DNA of 64,000 nucleotides from Gaiellaceae bacterium. Its GTDB lineage: Bacteria > Actinomycetota > Thermoleophilia > Gaiellales > Gaiellaceae. Every line of letters begins with the position of its first letter. The stretch's first letter is position 1. Both the position numbers and the translations under genes were made by a program. Below are positions 51,176 through 59,891 of this stretch, piece by piece. Under the pieces are notes generated by a model. It was not told the DNA's origin, searched no databases, and was given only the letters and a program-made list of their open reading frames with translations. The DNA lies in NCBI GenBank assembly GCA_021323315.1, contig JAJTCQ010000008.1, positions 1 to 64,000 on the forward strand, given 5' to 3'.

Positions 51176-52488
51176 GCCACCCGCCTCCGCATGAGCGCCA
51201 CCGGGACGAGCGCGCACAGCGTCAGTGCCGCTGCGAGTAGGAACGGGCCCGAGAACGCGCTCGTCACTGCCCGATCGAGCTGCTCCTGGAGCCCGTCGAT
51301 CAACGCCCGCCACTCGTCGTCGTCGGGCCGCCCCTCGAACGCGCGCTCCACGTCGGGAAGCTCGCCGACCTCGTTCGCGCGGTCGACCTCGGCCAGGACG
51401 TCCTGCGCGACGCCGAGTTTGTCGAGCGGCGGGATCTCGCTGTCCAGGACGACGGCCGCACCGGCGCGAATCGCCTCGTCGCGGTTCTCCTCGAGCGCGG
51501 TGGTCAGCACGGGCGCGAGTAGGACGAGTCCGACCACGACGCCTGCGTGGCGCGCCGCGATCGTCCACCCACCGTGGACGACCTGGTCGGGCCGGTTGCG
51601 CAGCGCGTGCTCGGTGAGGCCGCCCACGGTGAGCCCGAGGCCCGCCCCGACGAGGATCTGCGGCGGAATCGTCCAGCCCCAGCCGGCCCGCGGCATGAGC
51701 GCGAGCGCGGCGAGCCCACCTGCGAGCAGGATCACGCCGCACGCGACGCCCTGGACCGGCGCAAGGCTCGCCGGGCGCAGACGTCCGACGACGATGGCGA
51801 CGAGCGGCATCGCCGTGACGACGACTCCCGCCGCCGCCGGAGACATCCCCCACCCGTCCACGAGGAGCAGGACGACGAGGAACAGCGCCGCAACGAGCCC
51901 GCCGGCGACGAACAGCAGCGCGGAGTTGGCGGTGAGGGAGGGCCGGCCGGCCGGTGTACGCGTCGGGCGGCCGGTCACGCCGCGCACGGAGAAGAGGAGC
52001 GCCAGCGAGAGCGGCACCTGCACGAGGAAGATGGACTCCCAGCCGAGGATCTGGGTGAGGATCCCGCCCGCAGCGGGCCCGAGTGCGGCGCCCAGGATGC
52101 CCGCGGCGACCCACGTACGGAGCGCCCGTTCGTCGCCCTGAACCTCCGCGAGAAGGTCGAGCGCCGCCGTGACGACGAGCGCCGCGCCGACGGCCTGCAC
52201 GCAACGGGCTCCGACGAGCACCTCGAAGGAGGGCGCGAGGCCGCAGGCCAGCGAGGCGCCGGCGAACACGACGCTCCCGGTGACGAACGCTTCGCGTGGT
52301 CGGCGCCTGGAGACATACGCTGCGGGAACGGCGAGGAGCGCAAGGACGAGGTTGAACGACGTGAGCACCCATGCGACCGACGTGATTGCGACGTCGAACT
52401 GGCCGAGGATCTCGGGGAGCGCGAGCGTGACGATGGAGGAGTCCGCGAGCGCGAGCCCGACGGCAACCCCGAGCAGTCGCGCGCGCAT
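51172..52488 (-). CDS. MFS drug transporter, DHA2-like
   Basis: A 438-residue facilitator. Helix 1 reads ARLLGVAVGLALADSSIVTL with ALPEILGQFDVAITSVAWVL, the family opening. The helix 2/3 loop YVSRRRPREAFVTG is an altered motif A. Helix 5 carries ILGAALGPAAGGILTQILGW (antiporter motif C). An extracytoplasmic loop near residues 345-410 is rich in acidic residues (PPLDKLGVAQDVLAEVDRAN). At least 12 helices are visible. Upstream of it lies a 350-base region without a gene. Confidence 0.82.
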   Translation of the reverse strand: MRARLLGVAVGLALADSSIVTLALPEILGQFDVAITSVAWVLTSFNLVLALLAVPAAYVSRRRPREAFVTGSVVFAGASLACGLAPSFEVLVGARCVQAVGAALVVTAALDLLAEVQGDERALRTWVAAGILGAALGPAAGGILTQILGWESIFLVQVPLSLALLFSVRGVTGRPTRTPAGRPSLTANSALLFVAGGLVAALFLVVLLLVDGWGMSPAAAGVVVTAMPLVAIVVGRLRPASLAPVQGVACGVILLAGGLAALALMPRAGWGWTIPPQILVGAGLGLTVGGLTEHALRNRPDQVVHGGWTIAARHAGVVVGLVLLAPVLTTALEENRDEAIRAGAAVVLDSEIPPLDKLGVAQDVLAEVDRANEVGELPDVERAFEGRPDDDEWRALIDGLQEQLDRAVTSAFSGPFLLAAALTLCALVPVALMRRRVA

Positions 52489-52842
52489 GACGCGAGTCTA
52501 GGAGTCCGGCTAGCGTCCGCCGGTGCGCCGCAGGCTGGTCGCCATCCCTTATCGCCGGCGGGGTCGTCGGCGCAGACGCAGATCGTCGAGGGCCGGCCAC
52601 GGGTCGTCGTCCGTCCCTCGTCGTCGGACATGCGTGCGTCGGGGGCCGTGTGGTCACTGGTGTGGGTCGTCGGAGAGGACAGAACGTTCGGTTCTCGATG
52701 ATCTGGCAGCGCTGCACCGATACGTGCCGGCAGATCGGCTCGGACGCCGTAGCGGCTGCGGGCAACCGCGACGCACCGAGTCCGAGCCCTCGTGGAGGCA
52801 GGTCGGCGTGGCGCCCATGCTCACTCGCGTCGTCAGGGAGCG
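52489..52842. other. Gene-poor interval
   Basis: About 350 bases between the MFS start and the end of the flavin-reductase gene. The open frames here are Arg-rich with no family features. An AGAAC-N5-GTTCT dyad at 52681-52695 is present but does not match the 4-base spacing of actinobacterial SOS boxes. I see no RNA gene. Confidence 0.5.
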
Positions 52843-53850
52843 CTAGGCCGTCTCGCGGAAGCGGGCCGCGAGCACTTCGATGAGAGCGATTGCCGCGCGC
52901 GGATCGGCCTCAAGGGCAGAGAGGAGCTGCTGCCGCGACACGCCGATGGTCCGCACGTGGCCGACCGCATGGATGTCGGCGATCCTGCCGCCACCTGGAT
53001 CGAGCACCTCGATCTCGCCGATCAGCTCACCCGGGCCCAGCGTGAGCGAGCGCCCCGGCCGCTCGACGTTCGCGTGGCCTTCGACGAGCAACAGGAGGTC
53101 GCAGCCCGCCTCCCCCATCTGCATGATCGGCTCCCCGTCGGCGTACTCGCGCTCCTCACCGAGCGCGAGGATCGGGTCGAGCAGCTCGCGCGGGAGGAGC
53201 GAGAAGACGCGCGGGTCCTCGATGAGCCGCTCGTAGCGTCCGCCGTGGAAGAGGAGCGGGCGTCCCTCGCCGTAGCGGGCGAACTCGACCTGACCGAGGA
53301 ACAGCGAATGATCGCCGCCCCAGTACGAGCGCACCACACGCGCGACGAGATGTGCGAGCGCCCCCTCGACGAGCGGCGTCTCGTGGACGATCTCGAACGT
53401 CGCCTCGGGGAGGTCCTCGGCAACCCGCCCGGCGAAGCGATCCGACAGGCCGGTCTGCTTCGCCTCGAGCACGCTGACGCCGAAGCGCGTCCCCTCGTGC
53501 AGGAGCGCGCCCATCCTCGCGCGACGGTCGATCGAGATGAGGACGAGCGGGGGCCGCAGGGACACGGACATGAAGGCGTTCGCCGTCATGCCGTGCACCT
53601 GCTCGGCGGCGCGCGTCGTGAGCACCGTCACCCCGGTCGCGAACATGCCGAGCGTCTTGCGGAAGGCGAGTGCGGGATCCCCTTCGAGGCCTTCGCCGAG
53701 CTCGAGTGCCCCCGCGGACGGCGCAGCGTCGAACGACGCGCCGAACGCCTCCGGCGCCGAGATCGCGTCGGAGACGTCGATCGCGAACTCCGTCGGCCTC
53801 GAAGCTTCCACGGTCGGGATTCTGACCGAGTGGCCGCTGCCTTCCGTCAT
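52843..53850 (-). CDS. Flavin-reductase domain fused to a cyclic-nucleotide-binding-like domain
   Basis: A 335-residue protein. An N-terminal extension of about 55 residues (a low-complexity segment then ALELGEGLEGDPALAFRKTL) leads into a flavin reductase split barrel of the HpaC type (FATGVTVLTTRAAEQVHGMT, FMSVSLRPPLVLISIDRRAR, FGVSVLEAKQTGLSDRFAGR, GDHSLFLGQVEFARYGEGRP). Residues 225-335 form a cNMP-binding fold (EYADGEPIMQMGEAGCDLLL, LGPGELIGEIEVLDPGGGRI) with the conserved Glu and Arg of a phosphate-binding cassette. Flavin reduction may be gated by cAMP or a redox ligand. The start is the ATG at 53850. Confidence 0.82.
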   Translation of the reverse strand: MTEGSGHSVRIPTVEASRPTEFAIDVSDAISAPEAFGASFDAAPSAGALELGEGLEGDPALAFRKTLGMFATGVTVLTTRAAEQVHGMTANAFMSVSLRPPLVLISIDRRARMGALLHEGTRFGVSVLEAKQTGLSDRFAGRVAEDLPEATFEIVHETPLVEGALAHLVARVVRSYWGGDHSLFLGQVEFARYGEGRPLLFHGGRYERLIEDPRVFSLLPRELLDPILALGEEREYADGEPIMQMGEAGCDLLLLVEGHANVERPGRSLTLGPGELIGEIEVLDPGGGRIADIHAVGHVRTIGVSRQQLLSALEADPRAAIALIEVLAARFRETA

Positions 53851-53887
53851 CCGAACTTGAAATCCGCGTGACGTGCCACTGATAATC

Positions 53888-53907
53888 GGCAACCGTAGTG
53901 GGCAACC
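53888..53907. repeat. Paired GGCAACC direct repeats in the divergent promoter
   Basis: GGCAACC occurs at 53888-53894 and again at 53901-53907, a 13-base period, in the space between the flavin-reductase and the Amt-like gene. It could be a binding site for a regulator of either gene. Confidence 0.35.
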
Positions 53908-53998
53908 ACTTCCACCGGGAGACCTGGAGCCGTTCGAACGCGTGTCGTGAGCGCGCCCAGAGCCGCCCGGCCCCTGTCCAGATCGAAAGGAGTCGCCG

Positions 53999-55518
53999 AT
54001 GCAGCTAGCCGCCTGGCTCGCGCAGGCATCACCCCAGTTCCCCGAACAGGTGACGACGAGCACGCTCCTGCAGAACGTCGTCTACGCGTCGGGCACCGTC
54101 GGTGCGATCGTGATCCTGGCCGGCCTCATGCTCGTGGACGTCGGCGGCGTGCGCCGTGTGAACGTCTTCGCCGCGGCGGCGGAGAAGATGATCGGCTTCT
54201 TCATCGGCTTCGCGGTCTACTTCCTCGTCGGCTTCGCGATCTGGAACTGGCAGTACTACGTCGCATTCGAGATCGAGAGCCCGTACTGGCAGGCGATCAA
54301 GGACTGGTGGCTCGGCGGGACCTTCGCGAACGACTTCGCGCAGAACGTGGATCCCGCCAGCATGGGCGCGAACCTGAACAACCAGCAGATCTTCATCTTC
54401 TTCCTCGCGGCGTTCGCCGGCATCGTGAACGTTCTGCTCCACCTATCGGTCACGGAGCGAATGAAGCCGGCCGCCTACTACATCATCTGTGTCGTCGCGG
54501 CGGTCATGTCGTCGGTCCTCAGCTGGATGACGTGGGGATCGACCGGCCCGCTGACGAACCAGGGCTTCCACGACTTCTTCGGGATCGCGTTCGTGTACCT
54601 GTTCCCCGCGGGCATGGCTCTCGTTCTCGTGCGCCGAGTCGGGGCACGACCGGGGATGTACGCGCCGCACCCCAAGGTGCCCGCGTACCGCTCCTACAAC
54701 CTGGGCCTGACGACCGTCGGCGTGGCCCTCATCTTCAGCGGCCTCCCGATGGTGATCCTCTCCTGTCTCTTCTTCTTCGCTCCCGAGCAGTACGCCGTCA
54801 GCGTGACGATGGCGGAGACGAGCGTCGGTGTCGCGTTCAACAACCTCGGCAGTACGCCGTCAGCGTGACGATGGCGGAGACGAGCGTCGGTGTCGCGTTC
54901 AACAACCTCGGGCTCGCCTGGGCAGGTGGTGCGCTCACCGGCGCTGCGATCGCGTACTGGAAGAAGAGCTACATCTACCTGCTGCTGGGGCCACTCGGCG
55001 CGTACGTCGCCGGAGCTCCCGCGTTCGACATCTACCAGCCCTGGCAGATGTTCCTCGTCGCGCTCGGCGCGCCGTTCGCCTGCTACGTCGTGTACGAGTT
55101 CAGCCAGCGCCGCGGCTGGGACGAGCACAAGCTCACGCCGCTGTTCCTGGGCGCGGGCACGTACGGCCTGCTCATGGTCGGCCTCATCAAATGGGGTGAG
55201 CCACAGGGTGGGTACTTCGGAGTCACGGAAGGCGAGTTCGCGTTCCAGAACGCCGAGGTGAACCTCTTCTGGCAGGCGCTGGGCCTCGTCGTCGCGATCG
55301 GCCTCGGCGTCGTGACGGCCGCCGTCATGGCGTTCATCCTCGAGCGGACGATCGGCCTGAGGCTGTCCGAGGAGGAGCAGGTCGCGGGCATCGACGGGCC
55401 CGTATGGGGTCTCGACCCCGACCTGGCGATGTACACGGGCGGAAACGGCGCTCCGTCGACGCCGGCGCCGCCGTCGGGCGCGCCGGCGCCCGTCCCGGCG
55501 GCTCCCTCGGACTCGTAG
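53999..55518 (+). pseudogene. Amt-like ammonium/methylammonium transporter, frameshifted by a 62-bp tandem duplication
   Basis: The gene starts at an ATG with AAAGGAG before it and encodes a polytopic Amt-fold protein. The first frame runs to a premature stop at 54868 (289 residues). From 54850 the other frame resumes the same protein (LAWAGGALTGAAIAYWKKSY, then VVYEFSQRRGWDEHKLTPLF) to the stop at 55518. Removing one 62-base copy rejoins both parts exactly into a 485-residue protein. Compared with the second Amt-like gene, the pore His sites look degenerate (NQGFHDFFGIAFVYLFPAGM in place of G-V-V-H). As written it is broken; it could be a real mutation, a switchable allele, or an assembly error. 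Confidence 0.8.
54788..54911 (+). repeat. 62-bp perfect tandem duplication
   Basis: Two identical 62-base copies, 54788-54849 and 54850-54911, lie head to tail inside the Amt-like gene. The first copy begins CAGTACGCCG and ends CAACCTCGG. The flanking base G is shared, so the register may shift by one. A length of 62 (not a multiple of three) shifts the frame by two. Confidence 0.97.
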
Positions 55519-55526
55519 CGCGAGAA

Positions 55527-55560
55527 GCGGCCAGGGCGCGCGGCGACGTGCCCTGGCCGC
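55527..55560 (+). terminator. Hairpin terminator after the Amt-like gene
   Basis: GCGGCCAGGGC and GCCCTGGCCGC form a perfect 11-bp stem with a 12-base loop, starting 8 bases after the stop. It separates the Amt-like gene from the FAD oxidase gene. Confidence 0.65.
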
Positions 55561-55611
55561 CTACGCCGGTGGTACCATGGCGCCGTCGGCAACGGAATTG
55601 CACTGAACGCA

Positions 55612-56931
55612 ATGAGCACCCCGCCCCGCGCCTTTCCCTACGTCGTCGTCGGCGCCGGGATCCATGGGCTCTCGACCGCGTACCATCTCGCCAAGGAGCT
55701 GCGTTCGCGCGGGGCGGGTTCAGGCGCCGATGTTGTCGTCCTCGACAAGTCGAAGCCCGGGGCGGGCGCGTCGGGGATCGCGTGCGGCGTCGTCCGCAAC
55801 AACTACTTCCAGCCTGCGATGAGCGAGCTCATGCAGGCCTGCGTCGAGGTGTGGGAGTCGGACCCCACCGCGTACCACTACAACCCAGTCGGATACATCG
55901 CCCTCGGCGCCGCCGTGCAGGAGTCGGACCTCGAGGCGACGTTCGAGCGACAGGAGCGGATCGGCTACCGGTCCGACCTGATCTCGGGCGAGGCCGAGGT
56001 CGACGTGCACATGAGGGCGCTCTTCCCCGACTGGCGCGCGAAGGGCGTCACGATCTGCCTGCACGAGCACCAGGGCGGGTTCGCGTTCAACGTCGAGTCC
56101 GTGCTCGGTCTGCGCGACAAGTGCCTCGCCGAGGGCGTCTCGGTGCTCGAGGGCCTCGAGGTGACCGGCCTCGTGTCACGCGACGACGGGTCGGTCTCAG
56201 CGGTCGAGACGGGCGCGGGCGAGATCGAGGTCGGTGAGCAGGTCGTGATCGCGCCCGGTCCGTGGGCCGCCCGCTTCTGGTCGCTGCTCGGAATGCCCGA
56301 CATGATCGACATTCGCACGCCGTCGGGCGACGTCGTCCGCGACCGGCCGATGTGGACGTACTGGAACCTCCAGGAGGGCGAGATCACGGTCGACCCGCTG
56401 CTGTTCACAACCGCCGACGGCGGGTCCCCGCCCGTGATCCATCTCGACACGGACGCGCCGCTGTACACGGACGACGGCCGTCTGGTCACGGACGAGCTGT
56501 GGGGCATCTACTTCAAGCGGGATCGTCACGGCGTGCAGGGGGGCGCCTCGCCGCTCGTCGTGGAGGGCGACGTCGAGCTCGACCCCTACCCGTCGACCAC
56601 GGACGTCGACCCGAGCTTCCCGGACATGTGGTGTGCCGCGCTCTCCCACTCCATGAGCCGCTTCGAAGGCTGCCGGGCCCAGTACAAGCAGGCCCGCTCG
56701 GGCGGCGTCGGCGCGTTCACCGCGGACAACTTCCCGGTCTTCGACTACGTACGGCCGAACGTGTACGGGATCTTCGACTCGAACCACGGCTACAAGATGA
56801 TCGGCGTCGGCCGGGAGGTGGCGTCCGTCCTCCTCGGCGACCACTCGAGGCTTCTCTACCCGTTCCGCTACGAACGCTTCGCGACGGGTGACCTCCACCC
56901 CGTCTCGTCGTCGCCGTACCCCTGGTCCTAG
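55612..56931 (+). CDS. FAD-dependent oxidoreductase, DAO/sarcosine-oxidase-beta-like
   Basis: A 439-residue flavoprotein of the D-amino-acid/glycine/sarcosine oxidase family. The N-terminal ADP-binding fold is YVVVGAGIHGLSTAYHLAKE with the second strand ending in VVVLDKSKPGAGASG, followed by CGVVRNNYFQPAMSELM. The substrate domain contains HEHQGGFAFNVESVLGLRDK, and the C-terminus has GVGAFTADNFPVFDYVRPNV and FDSNHGYKMIGVGREVAS, typical of amine oxidases and dehydrogenases. N-methyl amino acids are the most likely substrates. Confidence 0.86.
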   Translation: MSTPPRAFPYVVVGAGIHGLSTAYHLAKELRSRGAGSGADVVVLDKSKPGAGASGIACGVVRNNYFQPAMSELMQACVEVWESDPTAYHYNPVGYIALGAAVQESDLEATFERQERIGYRSDLISGEAEVDVHMRALFPDWRAKGVTICLHEHQGGFAFNVESVLGLRDKCLAEGVSVLEGLEVTGLVSRDDGSVSAVETGAGEIEVGEQVVIAPGPWAARFWSLLGMPDMIDIRTPSGDVVRDRPMWTYWNLQEGEITVDPLLFTTADGGSPPVIHLDTDAPLYTDDGRLVTDELWGIYFKRDRHGVQGGASPLVVEGDVELDPYPSTTDVDPSFPDMWCAALSHSMSRFEGCRAQYKQARSGGVGAFTADNFPVFDYVRPNVYGIFDSNHGYKMIGVGREVASVLLGDHSRLLYPFRYERFATGDLHPVSSSPYPWS

Positions 56932-56966
56932 TTGCGCCGTCCGCGCGCCTCGTAGACGATCACGGC

Positions 56967-57185
56967 GTGCTGTGGTTCCTGCTGCTCCCCGAGGTGCCGT
57001 GGCTGCTCGTGCTGGCGCTCGCCGTGGTCCTGTGGCTCACGGTGGTCGAGCTCCTCGAGTGGCGGCCGCACTACGTGTGGTGGTTCTGGTGGCTCCTCAT
57101 CGTCTTCATGACGAGCTTCGTCGGCTACCTCTTCCTTCGGGCCTACCGTGTCTACCAGCGCTGGAACGCCCCCAGAACCGAGTGA
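56967..57185 (+). CDS. Small two-helix membrane protein
   Basis: A 72-residue hydrophobic protein with two helices: LWFLLLPEVPWLLVLALAVV and a Trp-rich second helix HYVWWFWWLLIVFMTSFVGY, ending in a basic tail (RAYRVYQRWNAP). I do not recognise it. It sits between the FAD oxidase and the Amt-like genes and may be an accessory subunit of a transporter or oxidase. GTG start. Confidence 0.55.
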   Translation: MLWFLLLPEVPWLLVLALAVVLWLTVVELLEWRPHYVWWFWWLLIVFMTSFVGYLFLRAYRVYQRWNAPRTE

Positions 57186-57537
57186 CGGCCGGCCTCCGGC
57201 CGCCGCGGCGCCGCGGAAGGACCTCCGCGACAGCCTGTGGGGCCGGGCGCTGATCCTTGGACTCCTGCTCCTGTTCACGCTGCTCGTGTCGAAGACGTGC
57301 GCGTCCAACCGTGACGACATCTCGCAGCAGGAGGCTGTCGACCTCGCGGTCGCAGAGGCGTCGTTCACGCCATGCGAGCGCGAGATCTGCCGCCAGGTGC
57401 GCTTCCTCAACCAGGGTGTCCCGCCGGTGGGCTACTGGGGCGTCGTGCTGTCCGAGAAGATCGACGCCGACGGCCAGCCGAACCGCACCGAGAGCTTCCT
57501 CGTCAACGCGTCCACGGGCGACGTCGAGAAGCAGTGA
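57148..57537 (+). CDS. Small membrane-anchored protein
   Basis: A 129-residue protein: a Pro/Ala-rich cytoplasmic start, one membrane helix (ALILGLLLLFTLLVSKTCAS), then an exterior part (AVDLAVAEASFTPCEREICR, GYWGVVLSEKIDADGQPNRT) with paired Cys that could be disulphide-bonded. It resembles a PepSY-like fold only loosely. The GTG start overlaps the preceding small gene by 38 bases. Function unknown. Confidence 0.5.
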   Translation: MSTSAGTPPEPSDGRPPAAAAPRKDLRDSLWGRALILGLLLLFTLLVSKTCASNRDDISQQEAVDLAVAEASFTPCEREICRQVRFLNQGVPPVGYWGVVLSEKIDADGQPNRTESFLVNASTGDVEKQ

Positions 57538-57659
57538 CGCTGTGTGCGCCCTCCACATAGGTGCAGGCCAAACCTAGGCCGGATCGGACATGGAAACGGG
57601 GTAGCCCGGTTCGTACGGTCTTCCCACCCGGTAACGCTGCCTGAGGAAGAGAGGGTGGA

Positions 57660-59159
57660 ATGATCACGTCGCTGGTCCCGGCCTGGCTCGCGCAAGCGCC
57701 GACGCCCGATGAGCTGAAGACCCAGATCGACCTCAGCGCGAACATCCTGCTCGAGCAGTTCTACTTCTGGACGGTCGTCGTCATGTGGCTCATCCACGTG
57801 GGCTTCATGGCATACGAGGGCGGTGCCTCCCGGCGCAAGAACCTCATGTCGACGGCCATGAAGAACATCCTCACGATCGCCGTCGTCACTCCGACGTTCT
57901 ACTACGTCGGCTGGTACATCTACGGCTGCTTCGAGCCGGGCTTCCCGACGGTCGGGCCCGATTCGCAGGACGGCCACGCGGGTCCCGTTCAGTTCCCGGG
58001 TTTCTGCGGACAGACGGCGCCCTGGGCCGACGAGATGGGGCCGAACCTGCAGAACCACCTCAACGCGGTCTTCTTCCTCGCGTTCCTCCTCTTCTCCTGG
58101 ACGACGGGGTCGATCATGTCCGGGGCGCTGATCGAGCGCGTGCGCCTCTCCGCGTACCTCATCCTCACGGCCATCCTGGGCTCGTTCGTCTGGATCCTGG
58201 ATGCGGCCTGGGGCTGGAGCGCCGGCGGCTGGCTGACGATCCGGTTCGGGTTCCACGACGCGATCGCCTCCGGAGTCGTCCACGGCGTGGCGGGGCTCTT
58301 CGCCCTCGGTGTCCTGCTGAACCTCGGGCCGCGAATCGGCAAGTACACGAAGGAGGGCATGGCGCGCAGCTTCCGAGGGCACAACACCCATCTCACGCTC
58401 ATGGGCCTCATGCTCATCTTCACGGGCTTCTACGGGTTCTACGCGGCCTGCCTCTTCATCACGCCGACGGTCTTTCCGGGCTGGCTCAACATCTACGGCT
58501 CACCGACGACCCTCGGTGCGATCGCCTTCGTCATCACCGTCGGCTTCGCCGGCGGCTTCACGGGCGGCTGGTTCGCGAGCAAGGGAGACCCGTTCTGGAC
58601 GCTGTCCGGAGGTCTCGCGGGCGTGATCTCGGTCTCGGCCGGCGCCGACGTCTATCACCCGTCACTCGCCTACCTGCTCTCGATCTCGGGCGCGATCGTC
58701 GCTGTCTGGGCCGGGAACTTCATCGAGAAGCGGCTCCGCATCGACGATGCCGTCGGCGCGGTGGCAGTCCACGGCGTGTGCGGCTTCTACGGCGTCTTTC
58801 TGGTGGGCATCTTCGCAGGCGGTTACCCGACGGGCCTCGCGAACGTCGAGTCGTCGATGGGCGGGCAGCTCATGGGAATCATGGCCTTCATCCCGCTCGC
58901 CTTCCTCCCCGGCTACTTCTTCAGCTGGATTCTCAAGAAGCTGAACCTGCTGCGCGTGCCGCCCGAGGTGGAGCTCGAGGGCCTCGACCTCGCCGAGTTC
59001 GGCATGGACTTCTACCCCGAGTTCGAGCGAGTCCCGGAGGTCATCGTCGAGCCGGACGGGCGCGAGGTCGACAGTGCGCCGGTCTTGCTCGACTCATACT
59101 GGGAGACGAACGGCCGAGCGCCGGCCGGCGCCGGAGTCGGCGCCGAGGAAAGGAGCTAG
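57660..59159 (+). CDS. amt: Ammonium/methylammonium transporter family (Amt) protein
   Basis: A 499-residue Amt-fold channel with about 11 helices. The twin pore His motifs are intact: FHDAIASGVVHGVAGLFALG near residue 205 and DDAVGAVAVHGVCGFYGVFL near 362. A conserved Asp-rich stretch and the WGWSAGGWLTIRFGF vestibule follow the Amt pattern. An N-terminal VTSLVPAWLAQAP-like leader resembles a signal segment. The C-terminal tail is long and acidic (ELEGLDLAEFGMDFYPEFER). A strong AGAGGGTGG ribosome site is present. Small one-helix proteins follow, so it heads a short operon. Confidence 0.87.
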   Translation: MITSLVPAWLAQAPTPDELKTQIDLSANILLEQFYFWTVVVMWLIHVGFMAYEGGASRRKNLMSTAMKNILTIAVVTPTFYYVGWYIYGCFEPGFPTVGPDSQDGHAGPVQFPGFCGQTAPWADEMGPNLQNHLNAVFFLAFLLFSWTTGSIMSGALIERVRLSAYLILTAILGSFVWILDAAWGWSAGGWLTIRFGFHDAIASGVVHGVAGLFALGVLLNLGPRIGKYTKEGMARSFRGHNTHLTLMGLMLIFTGFYGFYAACLFITPTVFPGWLNIYGSPTTLGAIAFVITVGFAGGFTGGWFASKGDPFWTLSGGLAGVISVSAGADVYHPSLAYLLSISGAIVAVWAGNFIEKRLRIDDAVGAVAVHGVCGFYGVFLVGIFAGGYPTGLANVESSMGGQLMGIMAFIPLAFLPGYFFSWILKKLNLLRVPPEVELEGLDLAEFGMDFYPEFERVPEVIVEPDGREVDSAPVLLDSYWETNGRAPAGAGVGAEERS

Positions 59160-59162
59160 CCG

Positions 59163-59432
59163 ATGTTCGACGCGTTCCCGTACGACGAGTGGGGCGAGGA
59201 CATCGCCGGCTTCTGGACGTTCGGGCCGGGGAGCTCGACCGGGACCTACATCCTCACGGGGATCGGAGTCGCGGTCATGCTGATCGCGTTCGTCTGGTTC
59301 GTCCGCCTGGAGAACGGGAAACTGTTGCGACAGCAGGCGGCACTGCGGGCGTCGGGCGCGCTCGACCGGCCGCGCGGCGCAGCAGTCGTTGTCGAGACCA
59401 CCACGACGATCATCACCGACACCGAGCGCTAG
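59163..59432 (+). CDS. Small single-helix membrane protein
   Basis: An 89-residue protein with a hydrophilic start (FDAFPYDEWGEDIAGFWTFG), one membrane helix (ILTGIGVAVMLIAFVWFVRL) and a basic/polar tail. It begins three bases after the Amt stop, so it is translated with it. It may be an Amt accessory peptide. No known family. Confidence 0.6.
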   Translation: MFDAFPYDEWGEDIAGFWTFGPGSSTGTYILTGIGVAVMLIAFVWFVRLENGKLLRQQAALRASGALDRPRGAAVVVETTTTIITDTER

Positions 59433-59442
59433 GGAGACGCGA

Positions 59443-59595
59443 ATGGCTGACAAGCAGATCGACTTCCCGCCCTTGCAGAAGGAGGATTCCCGGGTCGTCC
59501 CGTTCATGCTCGGGCTGTCGCTCGTGTGCATCGTGATCGTCACGATCATCCTCGCCACCGACGTCGTCGAGGGATCGTGGCTCGGTCCCTGGTAG
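59443..59595 (+). CDS. Very small single-helix membrane protein
   Basis: A 50-residue protein (MADKQIDFPPLQKEDSRVVP, then helix FMLGLSLVCIVIVTIILATD, end EGSWLGPW). AGGGAGA precedes the ATG. It lies 10 bases after the previous small membrane gene and resembles small subunits of membrane complexes. Function unknown. Confidence 0.55.
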   Translation: MADKQIDFPPLQKEDSRVVPFMLGLSLVCIVIVTIILATDVVEGSWLGPW

Positions 59596-59615
59596 CGGTG
59601 AGTAGCCTGTCGTAG

Positions 59616-59861
59616 ATGTCGCGCCTCTACCTCGTCTGCGCGATCTGCAGCAGGCGGCAGGCGGAAGGACTGCTCTCGGGCGCTGCTTGGGGACGGCTTG
59701 CGCTTCCACCGGGCGTGGAGGTCGACCATCCGGCGCTGAAGGGCTCGCACCTCTGCTGCTGCCCGTCCTGCGTCCAGCGCCACCCCGGCTGGCAGGAGGA
59801 GCTCCTCGCCTCGCTGGGACTGTCGCAGCACAACGGCCCGCCCCAGTCGGCGGCTCGGTAG
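59616..59861 (+). CDS. Small Cys-rich zinc-ribbon-like protein
   Basis: An 81-residue protein with LVCAICSRRQAEG near residue 8 and LCCCPSCVQRHPGW near residue 46. The C-x2-C pairs suggest a zinc ribbon. It may be a regulator or adaptor for the adjacent transporter or UspA gene. No family assigned. Confidence 0.55.
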   Translation: MSRLYLVCAICSRRQAEGLLSGAAWGRLALPPGVEVDHPALKGSHLCCCPSCVQRHPGWQEELLASLGLSQHNGPPQSAAR

Positions 59862-59891
59862 CGAGCCAACGACCCTGACCACGGAGGCTCG

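Noticed and set aside
52681..52695. AGAAC-N5-GTTCT dyad resembling an SOS box
   Set aside because: The actinobacterial LexA box needs a 4-base centre. This has five and is not placed before a repair gene.
52523..52846. 107-codon plus-strand frame in the gene-poor interval
   Set aside because: Arg-rich, with no hydrophobic core, motif or ribosome site, and overlapping the next gene's end. Most likely chance.
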